The notes below the pieces were generated by a model. That model saw only the letters and a program-made list of their open reading frames with translations, searched no databases and was not told where the DNA came from. This document shows positions 28,067 to 35,610 of a stretch of 64,000 nucleotides of DNA, in pieces. Where the stretch lies: positions 1 through 64,000 of the forward strand of contig CAWIYC010000002.1 of NCBI GenBank assembly GCA_963840235.1. The letters are read 5' to 3'. This DNA is from JBBRHQ01 sp963840235 (GTDB lineage Bacteria; Actinomycetota; Thermoleophilia; Solirubrobacterales; 70-9). Every line of letters begins with the position of its first letter. The first letter of the stretch is position 1. The translations under genes and the position numbers were made by a program.

Positions 28067-29206
28067 TCATTGTCGGTCGGATCCGGTCGGCGTGCCGACC
28101 TCGGCCAGCCGTCGCTCGAGCAATCGCCGCTCGGCGTCGTCGTGGACCAGCGCCAGCGCCCGGCGGTAGGCCTCGCGGGCCTCTTCGGTCCGGCCGAGGC
28201 GGCGCAGAAGTTCGCCCCGGGTCGAGTGCAGGTAACGGTAGTCCTCGAGGGCGAGGCGATCGACGATCTCGAGCCCGACCTCGGGTCCGTCCGTCTCGGC
28301 GAGGGCGACGGCCCGGTTCAGCTCGACGACGGGCGAGTCGGTGAGCCGGAGAAGCTCGCCGTAAAGAGCGGCGATCTGGGGCCAGTCTCGTGGCTCGTCT
28401 GCATGCAGGGAGGCGATCGCGGCCTGGATCACGTAGGGGCCATTTCCGCGCAGGGCGAGGGCCGTGTCGAGCACCGCCCGCCCCTCAGCGATCTGCGCCG
28501 TGTCCCAGAGTGAGCGGTCCTGGTCGGCGAGCAAGACCAGGTCGCCGTCGCGGAACCGCGCCTCCCGGCGGGCGTCGTGCAGGAGCATCAAGGCCAGCAG
28601 GCCCTGCACCTCAGGCTCGTCGGGCATCAGCTCGGCGAGGGCCCGCCCGAGCCGGATCGCTTCGGCCGCCAGCTCGCCGTCATCATGACCGTAGCCTTCG
28701 TTGAAGATCAAGTAGACGACCGCGAGCACGGCGGCAAGGCGGTCGGGCAGCAGGTGCTCGGGAGGCACGCGGAACGGGATCCCTGCGGCCTTGATCTTGC
28801 GCTTCGCCCGCACCAGCCGCTGCGCCATCGTCGGCTCGGGGACAAGGAAGGCGCGGGCGATCTCTGCGGTGCCAAGCCCGCCGAGCGTCCGCAGGGTGAG
28901 GGCGACCTGCGCCTCGGTGGCGAGCGCCGGATGACAGCAGGCGAAGACCAGCTCCAGTCGCTCGTCCGGGAACGTCGTCGCCTCGATCGGGTCCTCCGCT
29001 GCCTCGGGTATCTCCAGCAGGCGGGTCTTTGCGGCCAGGGTGCGATCGCGCCGAATCCTGTCGATCGCCCGGTTGCGGGCCGTTGTCGCCAGCCAGGCGC
29101 CCGGGTTGGACGGCATTCCGTCGCGCGGCCAGCGCTCGGCGGCGATCGCGAAGGCCTCCTGCGTGGCTTCCTCGGCGAGGTCGAAGTCGCCGAGGAAGCC
29201 GATCAT
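28067..29206 (-). CDS. ECF42-type RNA polymerase sigma factor with TPR-like C-terminal extension
   Basis: The protein begins with sigma region 2 (GDFDLAEEATQEAFAIAAER, WPRDGMPSNPGAWLATTARN), then region 4 (LRTLGGLGTAEIARAFLVPE). A C-terminal extension of about 200 residues (YLIFNEGYGHDDGELAAEAI and TPR-like AYRRALALVHDDAERRLLER) is the mark of the ECF42 group. These sigma factors have no classical anti-sigma factor and are linked to DGPF proteins, as here. 29206 is the first usual start codon, but the conserved N-terminus clearly extends upstream (ILDQAFREQWGRVLAA) to about 29260, overlapping the DGPF stop, where no ATG, GTG or TTG exists. A non-standard start or a sequence error is therefore likely. 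Confidence 0.85.
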   Translation of the reverse strand: MIGFLGDFDLAEEATQEAFAIAAERWPRDGMPSNPGAWLATTARNRAIDRIRRDRTLAAKTRLLEIPEAAEDPIEATTFPDERLELVFACCHPALATEAQVALTLRTLGGLGTAEIARAFLVPEPTMAQRLVRAKRKIKAAGIPFRVPPEHLLPDRLAAVLAVVYLIFNEGYGHDDGELAAEAIRLGRALAELMPDEPEVQGLLALMLLHDARREARFRDGDLVLLADQDRSLWDTAQIAEGRAVLDTALALRGNGPYVIQAAIASLHADEPRDWPQIAALYGELLRLTDSPVVELNRAVALAETDGPEVGLEIVDRLALEDYRYLHSTRGELLRRLGRTEEAREAYRRALALVHDDAERRLLERRLAEVGTPTGSDRQ

Positions 29207-29256
29207 CGCAGCGAGGACCCTTCCCCACTGCTCGCGGAAGGCCTGATCGAGAATCG

Positions 29257-29613
29257 CTACCGCTCCACGATCGGGCGCACCTCGATCGCGCCGCCCATGC
29301 TCGCCGCCGGGATCCGCGCGGCCAGTTCGATCGCCGCGTCGAGGTCGTCGGCCTCGAAGAAGCAGTAACCGCCGATCGCCTCCTTGATCTCGGCGAACGG
29401 ACCGTCGGTGGTGAGCGTCTTGCCGTCCTCGACGCGGACGGTGGTCGCCGTCTCAGGATCCTCCATCTGCACCCCGGGAGTGAAGCCGGGGGTCTCGTTG
29501 AGCGCCTTGTAGGCGGCGTAGACACCGTTCTGCTCGTCCCGCGGGAGGTTCTCCCACTCCTCCGACCCCGGGGTCGGGGTGGTCCCCTGGTGGATCAGCA
29601 GCATGTACTTCAT
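29257..29613 (-). CDS. DGPF-domain (YCII-related) protein
   Basis: The 118-residue product starts MKYMLLIHQGTTPTPGSEEW and carries TTDGPFAEIKEAIGGYCFFE, the DGPF signature of YCII-related proteins. It ends with GGAIEVRPIVER. These small ferredoxin-fold-like proteins accompany ECF42 sigma factors in many actinobacteria and are often in their regulons; their molecular role is not settled. The start at 29613 is decided by an excellent Shine-Dalgarno sequence just upstream. The stop overlaps the conserved 5' region of the sigma-factor gene, so the two are probably made from one transcript. Confidence 0.9.
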   Translation of the reverse strand: MKYMLLIHQGTTPTPGSEEWENLPRDEQNGVYAAYKALNETPGFTPGVQMEDPETATTVRVEDGKTLTTDGPFAEIKEAIGGYCFFEADDLDAAIELAARIPAASMGGAIEVRPIVER

Positions 29614-29616
29614 CGC

Positions 29617-29626
29617 TTCCTCCTTT
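29617..29626 (-). promoter_or_regulatory. Strong Shine-Dalgarno sequence of the DGPF gene
   Basis: The reverse strand reads AAAGGAGGAA, ending three bases before the ATG at 29613, with the GGAGG core about 6-7 bases from it. It fixes the DGPF start and excludes the longer in-frame extension up to 29844. Confidence 0.75.
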
Positions 29627-29732
29627 TCGGGAATGGTCGCCCATGAGACGAACGGGGGGCGAGGAAATCGACAGCCCCGCGGGAAACGGCTCCGCGACAA
29701 CGTCCGATCGAAGCGGATGGGCTCGCGGCGAT

Positions 29733-29963
29733 TCAGCCCGGCCCGGCGCGGCCGCGTTCGGCCGCCCGCAGCCGGAGCGCCAATGTGGGGCAGGCCCCAA
29801 CGGCGCGTTTGGCGTGCTCGAGCTCGGCCGAACCGATCGGCCACTCGGCGATCAGCGGATAGCCCCAGTCATCGAGCGTGATCGCCTCAGGGAAGAGCTC
29901 CGCGCACAGGCCGTGCGCCTCGCAGGCGATCGGGTTGATCTCGAGGGCGACCTTCTCGGTCAT
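29733..29963 (-). CDS. Small ferredoxin ([3Fe-4S]-type)
   Basis: From the ATG at 29963 the 76-residue product reads MTEKVALEINPIACEAHGLC and ends with RAVGACPTLALRLRAAERGR. The three cysteines (Cys-x5-Cys and a late Cys-Pro) match single-cluster ferredoxins of the [3Fe-4S] kind found with P450s and flavin reductases in actinobacteria. It is a soluble cytoplasmic electron carrier. Its start overlaps the stop of the NuoF-like gene by four bases, so it is the last gene of a redox operon and the likely electron partner of that protein. Cluster type is inferred from the missing fourth cysteine. Confidence 0.85.
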   Translation of the reverse strand: MTEKVALEINPIACEAHGLCAELFPEAITLDDWGYPLIAEWPIGSAELEHAKRAVGACPTLALRLRAAERGRAGPG

Positions 29964-31237
29964 GCGGCCACCGGCCTCGGGGCGCGGGGATTGGGTACCG
30001 GCATCAGGTTGCGCAGGGCCGGATCCGTCCTGCATGGCTGCCCCCGCTGGTGGGCGTGGAAATCAGACGAGAAGGCTGCCATGGCGCTCGAGACCAGCCG
30101 CGCGGTGCCGTCGGGATGGCGGCAGGCGCCGCGGCCGAACACCTGCGAGCACCATCGATTCACCGTCTGCAGGCCGGCCGGGCCGCCGGCGCCGTCGGCG
30201 ATCCGCGAGAGGCCGTTGGCTATTGCCTCAAGGCCGTAGAAGCAGGGTCCGCACTGGCCGGCCGACTCGCCCGCCAGATAGTCCACGATCCGGGCAGTCT
30301 CGGAGACGCCACAGGCGCCCTCAGGCAGGCCGATGATGACCCCGGGGCCGAGGCTGCCTCCCGCATTCCGCAGGGCGGCGACGCCGAGCCGGATGGTGTC
30401 TGCGTCCGCGGCCCTGAACCAGGTCCCTCCATACCCCCCGACCAGGATCGCCTGCGGGGTCTCGCTCCAGCCGCCGGCCGCCTGGGCGAGCTTGCCGAGG
30501 GTCGTGCCTCCGGCGACTTCGTAGACCCCGGGCCGGGCGATGCAGCCGGAGATGGTGATCAGGTGGGTTCCGGGATCCTCGGGCGTCCCCAGCTCGCGGA
30601 ACCAATCGCCGCCAAATCGGGCGATCAGACCGAGGTGCGCGAGGGTCTCGACGTTCTGGATCAGCGTCGGCTTGCCGCCTACGCCCCGCTCGAATGGAAG
30701 CGGGGGCTTGATCGTGGGCTTCGGGGGGCCACCGTCGAGATAGTTGACCAGCGCGGTCTCCTCGCCGGTGACGTAACCGGGGGGAGTGGGGACGACGCTG
30801 AGCTTGACCAGGTCGACCCCCATCCGCAGGCGCTCCTCGATCGCCTCGGACGCCCGCTCGCATGCGACCGGGTCCGCCTGCTCGACGCAGACCAGCGCCT
30901 CCCAGGCCCCGACCGCCAGCGCCGCCGCCACGGCGCCGTCGAGGACCAGATGGGGGTTGGATTTGAGCAGCAGCGTGTCCTTCCTGCTGGCGGGTTCCCC
31001 CTCGGTGCCGTTGACGACCACTATCGGCTGAGTGCGGCCCGCCACCGATCGCAGCTTCTTTGCGACCGGGAAGGCGCCGCCGCCGCGGCCGAGCAGGCCG
31101 CTTTGCTTGACCTCGCCGATGAGACTGCCGGCGATCGCGTCCGAGTCGAGCTGACCCAATCGGGCCAGGTGGTCCTCGAGCCGCAGAGGACCCCTGGAAG
31201 GCAGATCGCTCAGAAGCCTGGCCGCCGACACGCTCAT
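29960..31237 (-). CDS. NuoF-like NADH:acceptor oxidoreductase subunit
   Basis: The 425-residue protein resembles the 51-kDa subunit of complex I. GLLGRGGGAFPVAKKL is the FMN/NADH loop, VVNGTEGEPASRKDTLLL follows, an SLBB-like domain lies at ITISGCIARPGVYEVAGGTT, and the iron-sulfur end is ESAGQCGPCFYGLEAIANGL with a later GRGACRHPDG. The first cysteine of the usual four-cysteine motif is replaced by Ala, leaving three. The lone gene sits between a ferredoxin and a heme membrane protein rather than in a nuo operon. It probably takes electrons from NAD(P)H and passes them to the ferredoxin or to the membrane partner. Overlaps of four bases on both sides imply tight coupling. Confidence 0.87.
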   Translation of the reverse strand: MSVSAARLLSDLPSRGPLRLEDHLARLGQLDSDAIAGSLIGEVKQSGLLGRGGGAFPVAKKLRSVAGRTQPIVVVNGTEGEPASRKDTLLLKSNPHLVLDGAVAAALAVGAWEALVCVEQADPVACERASEAIEERLRMGVDLVKLSVVPTPPGYVTGEETALVNYLDGGPPKPTIKPPLPFERGVGGKPTLIQNVETLAHLGLIARFGGDWFRELGTPEDPGTHLITISGCIARPGVYEVAGGTTLGKLAQAAGGWSETPQAILVGGYGGTWFRAADADTIRLGVAALRNAGGSLGPGVIIGLPEGACGVSETARIVDYLAGESAGQCGPCFYGLEAIANGLSRIADGAGGPAGLQTVNRWCSQVFGRGACRHPDGTARLVSSAMAAFSSDFHAHQRGQPCRTDPALRNLMPVPNPRAPRPVAA

Positions 31238-32325
31238 ACGTTCGAACCCTGGACAGAGCCGGCAACGGTCTGGGTGGCCTGGTCGATCGAGATATCGATC
31301 TGCAAGCTCACCGCTGCGCCATCTTCACCGCTCACCGATGCGGTCAGGTGGGTTCCCTGGAGGCTGGTCACGCGCCCGGCGTAGAGAGTGGGTCGCCCCG
31401 GGGGGCCGAGGGTCACCATGCTCTGCGACATCGAGACCCCGCCGTCGCCCAAGGGCTGGCCGACGATTCGGATGCCCAGCGTTCCGCCCTGGTCCCCGCT
31501 CAGCTTCATCGGGATGTCGATCCCGATCAGGCCGCTGGCGGAGACGGGACTCTGAAGAAGGGGCCCCTTGAGCTTGGCCGAGAAGGGGACGCTCAGTGGC
31601 GGGAGCTTCGGTTGCCGGGCAGTGGTCAGGACCGGGTGGGCGGAGCGAATCAGGGATTGAGGAGTGCCCGCCCGCAGCGCCCAGCCACCGGCAAGCGGTC
31701 CTGCGATCACCCAGGCGGCGAGGGCGACCGGGGCCGCGGCGATCGTCAGCAGCGCCACGCTGCGGTGGCGGTCCTCGATGCCGCCGGCGGAGGCGATCCG
31801 CCAGGCGGCGGCGCCCAGAACGGCGCCGACGCAGGCGGCGGTCAGGGCCAGCATCCAGAGATGGGAACCGTCGCTTCCGGTGCCGATGCCGTGGACGATC
31901 GCCAGCGGCCAGCATGCGTAGGCGGCCCAGTGGACGGTTCGCCAGGCTCGATGCCCGAGCCGGGCGCGGACGATGCTGGTGACCGTCACGGCCAGCAGCA
32001 GGTCGAACGCGAGCGCACCCAGCCCGAGCCACAGCGGCCGGTATGCAGAGCCGAAGGGGACGATCGAGTCCTTGATCGCGATCGGGGCGAAGCCGTCGGC
32101 GAGCGTGGTGACGATGTGGAGGATCAGCACGACAAGAGCCAGCAGGGAGACGTTTCGGTGCAGGCCGTCGACCACGAACCTCGGCCAGCGCTCGCTGCGG
32201 ATGCGCTTGACGTCGAGGATGCCGAGCACCATCGTCGTGCTCAGAAGGACCAGCGTGATCGCTCCGGCCCCGCGGGTCAGGAACCAATACGAGCTCGGGG
32301 TGACTGCGAGAACCAGGGAGCTCAC
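31234..32325 (-). CDS. Ferric-reductase-like bis-heme membrane protein
   Basis: The GTG at 32325 overlaps the ApbE stop. The N-terminal 200 residues hold about six membrane helices with two histidine pairs: HRNVSLLALVVLILH (His-x13-His) and HWAAYACWPLAIVH (His-x12-His). This is the heme ligation pattern of ferric-reductase-like domains (YedZ/MsrQ, FRE). The last 160 residues form a beta-rich domain (LPPLSVPFSAKLKGPLLQ...ISIDQATQTVAGSV), probably on the outer side. It likely carries electrons across the membrane from the NuoF-like protein or ferredoxin to an outer acceptor. The longer reading to 32517 lies within apbE and is rejected. Confidence 0.83.
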   Translation of the reverse strand: MSSLVLAVTPSSYWFLTRGAGAITLVLLSTTMVLGILDVKRIRSERWPRFVVDGLHRNVSLLALVVLILHIVTTLADGFAPIAIKDSIVPFGSAYRPLWLGLGALAFDLLLAVTVTSIVRARLGHRAWRTVHWAAYACWPLAIVHGIGTGSDGSHLWMLALTAACVGAVLGAAAWRIASAGGIEDRHRSVALLTIAAAPVALAAWVIAGPLAGGWALRAGTPQSLIRSAHPVLTTARQPKLPPLSVPFSAKLKGPLLQSPVSASGLIGIDIPMKLSGDQGGTLGIRIVGQPLGDGGVSMSQSMVTLGPPGRPTLYAGRVTSLQGTHLTASVSGEDGAAVSLQIDISIDQATQTVAGSVQGSNV

Positions 32326-33257
32326 AGGGAAACGCTCACCCCGTCCCCGGCGGGCCACCCGGCGATCAGCCTCACCTCGCCCGAGGTGCCGACCAGGCGG
32401 GCCGGGAGCCGGCGGGACCCGAGCCAGCCCGGCGCGGTCTCGGGGCGCACGATGGCCGCGGTGCTTGCGGTGTTGGCGTCCACGCAGGAGGCCGCGGCAA
32501 CGCTCGCGGTGCGCCATCCGGCGCCGGCGCTGCGGCCGAGCCGGGGGTCGATGATGTGGTGTCGCTCCTCGCCGTCAGGCCCGGCCCAGCGCCGGACCTG
32601 GGTGCTCGAGGTTGCCAGGGCGCCACAGCTGAGGCTGACCGTCTGCCCCTCGACCGAATTGGGATCGGCGGCGCCGTCGTCGCAGACCCCGACGCTCCAG
32701 CCGCCCATCGGTGCGTCCCCGGCGGTCGAGATATCGCCGCCGAGGCTGACAAGGACCCCGCACCCGAGCTCTTCGTGTATCCGGGTGGCGGCACGGTCCG
32801 CGGCGAGCGCCTTCGCCGTCGCGCCGAGGTCGAGGACGACTCCGCTCGGGATCCGCACCGTGCGCGCTGATGCGTCGACCTCGACGACGTGCCAGCCGGG
32901 CACGACCGCGCCAGATGCCGGAACCGACGTCCCGTCTCGCACGGCGTCGAAGTCGCGGTCGTATCCGATCGCCCGCAGGGCCGCTCCCACGGTCGGGTCC
33001 ACGGCGCCGTCCGTGAGCCGGGCGGCGTGCAGGGCCGAGCCGACTGCGGTCGCGAACAGATCGCTGACGGTGATCGTCCTGCCCTTCGCCCGGTTCAGCC
33101 GGCTCAACTCGGAGTCCTCGCGGAAGCGGCTGCAGGCGCGATCGATCTGATCCAACTCGCCCTCGAGGATCCTTCGCGCCGGATCGAGTTGAGTGGGGCC
33201 GGACAGGACGAGCTCAGCGCTGGTTCCGAGAGCCCTGAAGGACACCTTGGCGATCAC
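32322..33257 (-). CDS. apbE: FAD:protein FMN transferase
   Basis: The 311-residue protein matches ApbE across its length: SRFREDSELSRLNRAKG near residue 45, GAVDPTVGAALRAIGYD, LDLGATAKALAADRA, VLVSLGGDIS, ATSSTQVRRW with HHIIDPRLGR, and VDANTASTAA. ApbE uses FAD to attach FMN covalently to Thr or Ser of extracytoplasmic electron-transfer proteins. No lipobox or clear signal peptide is seen, although many ApbE proteins are exported. It lies two bases after the single-TM protein gene and overlaps the heme protein gene, so its target is probably in this operon. Confidence 0.92.
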   Translation of the reverse strand: MIAKVSFRALGTSAELVLSGPTQLDPARRILEGELDQIDRACSRFREDSELSRLNRAKGRTITVSDLFATAVGSALHAARLTDGAVDPTVGAALRAIGYDRDFDAVRDGTSVPASGAVVPGWHVVEVDASARTVRIPSGVVLDLGATAKALAADRAATRIHEELGCGVLVSLGGDISTAGDAPMGGWSVGVCDDGAADPNSVEGQTVSLSCGALATSSTQVRRWAGPDGEERHHIIDPRLGRSAGAGWRTASVAAASCVDANTASTAAIVRPETAPGWLGSRRLPARLVGTSGEVRLIAGWPAGDGVSVSL

Positions 33258-33259
33258 CG

Positions 33260-33619
33260 TTAGGAGCCGCTGGAGACAACCACCGGGGGGGCTGCCGTCG
33301 GCACCGGAGGCGCCGGTGGCGGCGCCAGCGCCACGCTCGCAGAGCTGTCAAGTCCTGCCGAGGGAGCCGGGAGGCCGGCTCTCGGCGGGACCTTGCCTTT
33401 CGGGGACGACGTGGCGCCGCTGGATGCCTTTGCCAGCGCGGTCGAGGAACTCGGCTTGGCCGCTTGGGAGATCAGTCCCGCGATCGCCGCAACGGCCGCG
33501 ATCGCCGCAACGATCAAGCTCCTCGATAGCGCAGAAACCCTGCGAAGACCCCGGTCGCGGGCGAAGATGAGATGGTCGGGCCGACGCGAATCAGGCCGTG
33601 GTTGGTCGATCGAATCCAT
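33260..33619 (-). CDS. Single-TM extracytoplasmic protein with possible flavinylation site (SGATS)
   Basis: This 119-residue protein has a cytoplasmic basic start (residues 1-32), one membrane helix (LIVAAIAAVAAIAGLIS, about 35-51) and a low-complexity Ser/Ala/Pro tail outside the membrane. The tail contains KASSGATSSPKGK (residues 64-76). SGAT followed by Ser matches the [S/T]GA[T/S]x[S/T]-like sequence at which ApbE attaches FMN in NqrC, RnfG and related proteins, but no full FMN-binding domain is recognisable. It is the first gene of the redox operon, two bases upstream of apbE. The match could be chance in such a biased tail. No other function is suggested. Confidence 0.6.
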   Translation of the reverse strand: MDSIDQPRPDSRRPDHLIFARDRGLRRVSALSRSLIVAAIAAVAAIAGLISQAAKPSSSTALAKASSGATSSPKGKVPPRAGLPAPSAGLDSSASVALAPPPAPPVPTAAPPVVVSSGS

Positions 33620-33773
33620 GGCTCGCCCGCCAAACGTAGGAGCCGCGGCTAAGTCACCGGTAAGAGATTCATGAGAAAGCTCTCACGTTTGAGCCGCGCT
33701 GAAGGGGCCCGCAAAGGCTGCGGAAACGTCATCAACACGGTGGGGAAACGGCGATCGGGCAGGATCGGCGACG

Positions 33774-33995
33774 ATGTCAAGCAGCCTCGACCCCGGCGCC
33801 CAAGACCCTGACCTCGGCTACATGGTCATGCAGCTCCGCCATCTCGGCGCTCCCGTGGAGCAAATGGAGTTGGTGGGCGAGGGACTTCCCGCCGAGAGGT
33901 GCTGCTACTCCGGGCTTACCGTTCCCGAGTGCTCCTGTGCGAGCTGCACTCGAGATCTGATCATGCGCTACCGGCCGGGGGGGTACTCGCGCTGA
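33774..33995 (+). CDS. Small cysteine-rich protein of unknown function
   Basis: The 73-residue product carries five cysteines in RCCYSGLTVPECSCASCTRD near its C-terminus. The CxCxxC spacing suggests zinc or iron-sulfur binding or disulfides. No signal peptide is present. It lies alone on the forward strand between the redox operon (divergent) and the FAD oxidase (convergent) and is followed by a perfect 16-bp hairpin, which supports its being a real transcription unit. No family is recognised. Confidence 0.55.
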   Translation: MSSSLDPGAQDPDLGYMVMQLRHLGAPVEQMELVGEGLPAERCCYSGLTVPECSCASCTRDLIMRYRPGGYSR

Positions 33996-34009
33996 GGGAG
34001 GGATGCCGC

Positions 34010-34044
34010 GCCGGGCGGCGGGTGCTCGGCACCCGCCGCCCGGC
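34010..34044. terminator. Perfect 16-bp hairpin between convergent genes
   Basis: GCCGGGCGGCGGGTGC at 34010-34025 is followed by a three-base loop and its exact reverse complement at 34029-34044. It lies 14 bases after the cysteine-rich gene's stop and 9 bases before the convergent FAD oxidase's stop. It could end transcription from both sides. There is no clear T-tract, which is common in high-GC actinobacteria. Confidence 0.7.
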
Positions 34045-34053
34045 TTCGGCTGC

Positions 34054-35448
34054 CTACTGCTTCGGCTCGATGTTCTGGTTGACCCGGAAGAGGTTGTCCG
34101 GGTCGTATGTGGCCTTGATCGCGGCCAGGCGGTCATAGTTGTCGCGATAGCTGTCGCGGACCCGATCCTGGCCCTCGTCCATCATCATGTTCACGTAGGC
34201 GCCGCCGGCCGAGTGCGGGTGGAGCGCCTCGAAGTAGTCGATGCTCCAATTCCGGATGGCAGCCTCGTTCGCCGGGTCGGGGTCGACGCCCGCGAAGACG
34301 GAGCCCCACTGGGCGTCGCGGTAACTCCAGGCGGTGTCGGCGGGGGCGAAGTCATGCGCGGCGCCGTCGATCGGATACATGTGCATCGTCGACTTCATCG
34401 TCGGCAGATCGGCCCCGAAGCGGGCGTGGATCTCGACTGCGTCATCTGGGATCTCCTTGACGAAGTCGGCTCGCCAGTACCACTGATCGCCCCGCGGGTA
34501 GAGATCGTCGAACATGCCCTGCAGCGCCGGATACGGCATCGGCCCGGCAGCGTGCAGCAGCGGCTCGGGAAGGGCGTCAAGCAGAGGCGCCATCTCCTTG
34601 GCCGCGTCATCCTCGGCGCCGAGGTAACACCAGACGACGCCGCAGACGTCGCGCAGGTGGATCTCCTCGGGGAACGGGGGCGCGGGCGGGACCGTGTGGA
34701 AGGCGAAGAAGCCGTTCAGGTCACGGGGGGCACCCGGAAGGAACTCTCGGTAGGCCGAGAGCACCTCGGCCGCCGCCTCCACCGGCCAAAAGGTGGGCCC
34801 GGCGACGACGGTGTCCACCTGGTGCAGCCCGAACAGGAACGAGGTGACCACGCCGAAGTTGCCGCCGCCGCCACGGATCGCCCAGTAGAGGTCGGGGTGC
34901 TCGTCGGCGCTTGCCCGGACGCGCTCGCCGCTGGCAAGGACCAGATCCGCCTCCAGCAGGTTGTCGATCGCCAGGCCGAACTTGCGGGTCAGGTGGCCGA
35001 GGCCGCCGCCGAGGGTGAGGCCTCCGACCCCGGTGGTCGAGATGATCCCGCTAGGCGTCGCGAGGCCGTGCTCGTTTGTGGCTCGGTCTACCTCGCCCCA
35101 GGTGCAGCCGCCACCGACCCGGGCAGTGCGGGCCTGCGGATCGACTTCGATCCGGTTGAGCAGGGAGAGGTCGATGACGACACCTCCGTCGCAAGTCCCC
35201 AGCCCGGCGCCGTTGTGGCCGCCGCCGCGGACAGCCAGGAGCAGGTCGTGGTCACGGGCGAAGCCGACGACCTTGGCGACGTCGTCGGGGTTGGCACAGC
35301 GCGCGATCATCGCCGGCCGCTTGTCGATCATGGCGTTATAGACCTTGCGCGCCTCTTCGAATTCCCCGTCGTCCGGGCCGACGATGGTCCCTTGGAACCC
35401 TGATAGCTCCTGCTGCGCCGCCTGCGCGGGGCTCGTCACTGTGCTCAT
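34054..35448 (-). CDS. Berberine-bridge-type FAD-dependent oxidase
   Basis: The 464-residue protein has the PCMH FAD-binding fold: LLAVRGGGHNGAGLGTCDGG, whose His is the usual 8-alpha covalent FAD ligand, then TTGVGGLTLGGGLGHLTRKF and YWAIRGGGGNFGVVTSF. It ends with a BBE domain (GGAYVNMMMDEGQDRVRDSY, YGDNYDRL-like). The Cys used for a second FAD bond in bicovalent members is replaced by Ile (SGIISTTG), so attachment is probably through His only. It oxidises alcohols or sugars with oxygen; the substrate is unknown. The start is fixed by AAAGGAGGAAGC just upstream. It is divergent from the LuxR-type regulator, which may control it. Confidence 0.9.
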   Translation of the reverse strand: MSTVTSPAQAAQQELSGFQGTIVGPDDGEFEEARKVYNAMIDKRPAMIARCANPDDVAKVVGFARDHDLLLAVRGGGHNGAGLGTCDGGVVIDLSLLNRIEVDPQARTARVGGGCTWGEVDRATNEHGLATPSGIISTTGVGGLTLGGGLGHLTRKFGLAIDNLLEADLVLASGERVRASADEHPDLYWAIRGGGGNFGVVTSFLFGLHQVDTVVAGPTFWPVEAAAEVLSAYREFLPGAPRDLNGFFAFHTVPPAPPFPEEIHLRDVCGVVWCYLGAEDDAAKEMAPLLDALPEPLLHAAGPMPYPALQGMFDDLYPRGDQWYWRADFVKEIPDDAVEIHARFGADLPTMKSTMHMYPIDGAAHDFAPADTAWSYRDAQWGSVFAGVDPDPANEAAIRNWSIDYFEALHPHSAGGAYVNMMMDEGQDRVRDSYRDNYDRLAAIKATYDPDNLFRVNQNIEPKQ

Positions 35449-35610
35449 GCTTCCTCCTTTTTCTCGTCGCTGCGATCCCATTCGCGATGAGGCTAAGCGG
35501 CGAGGATCGATTTGTCATGACTCAAGCTGATCCAAATTCCCTCCGGCGTCGGCCGATCTCGCGGGCTGGGATGATCAGATCTGACTATGTTGCCCTTGGG
35601 AGCTGTGCCT

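Noticed and set aside
31225..31260. TTCGAACC sequence resembling a tRNA T-arm
   Set aside because: It lies at the NuoF-like start and heme-protein end with no cloverleaf around it. No tRNA was found elsewhere.
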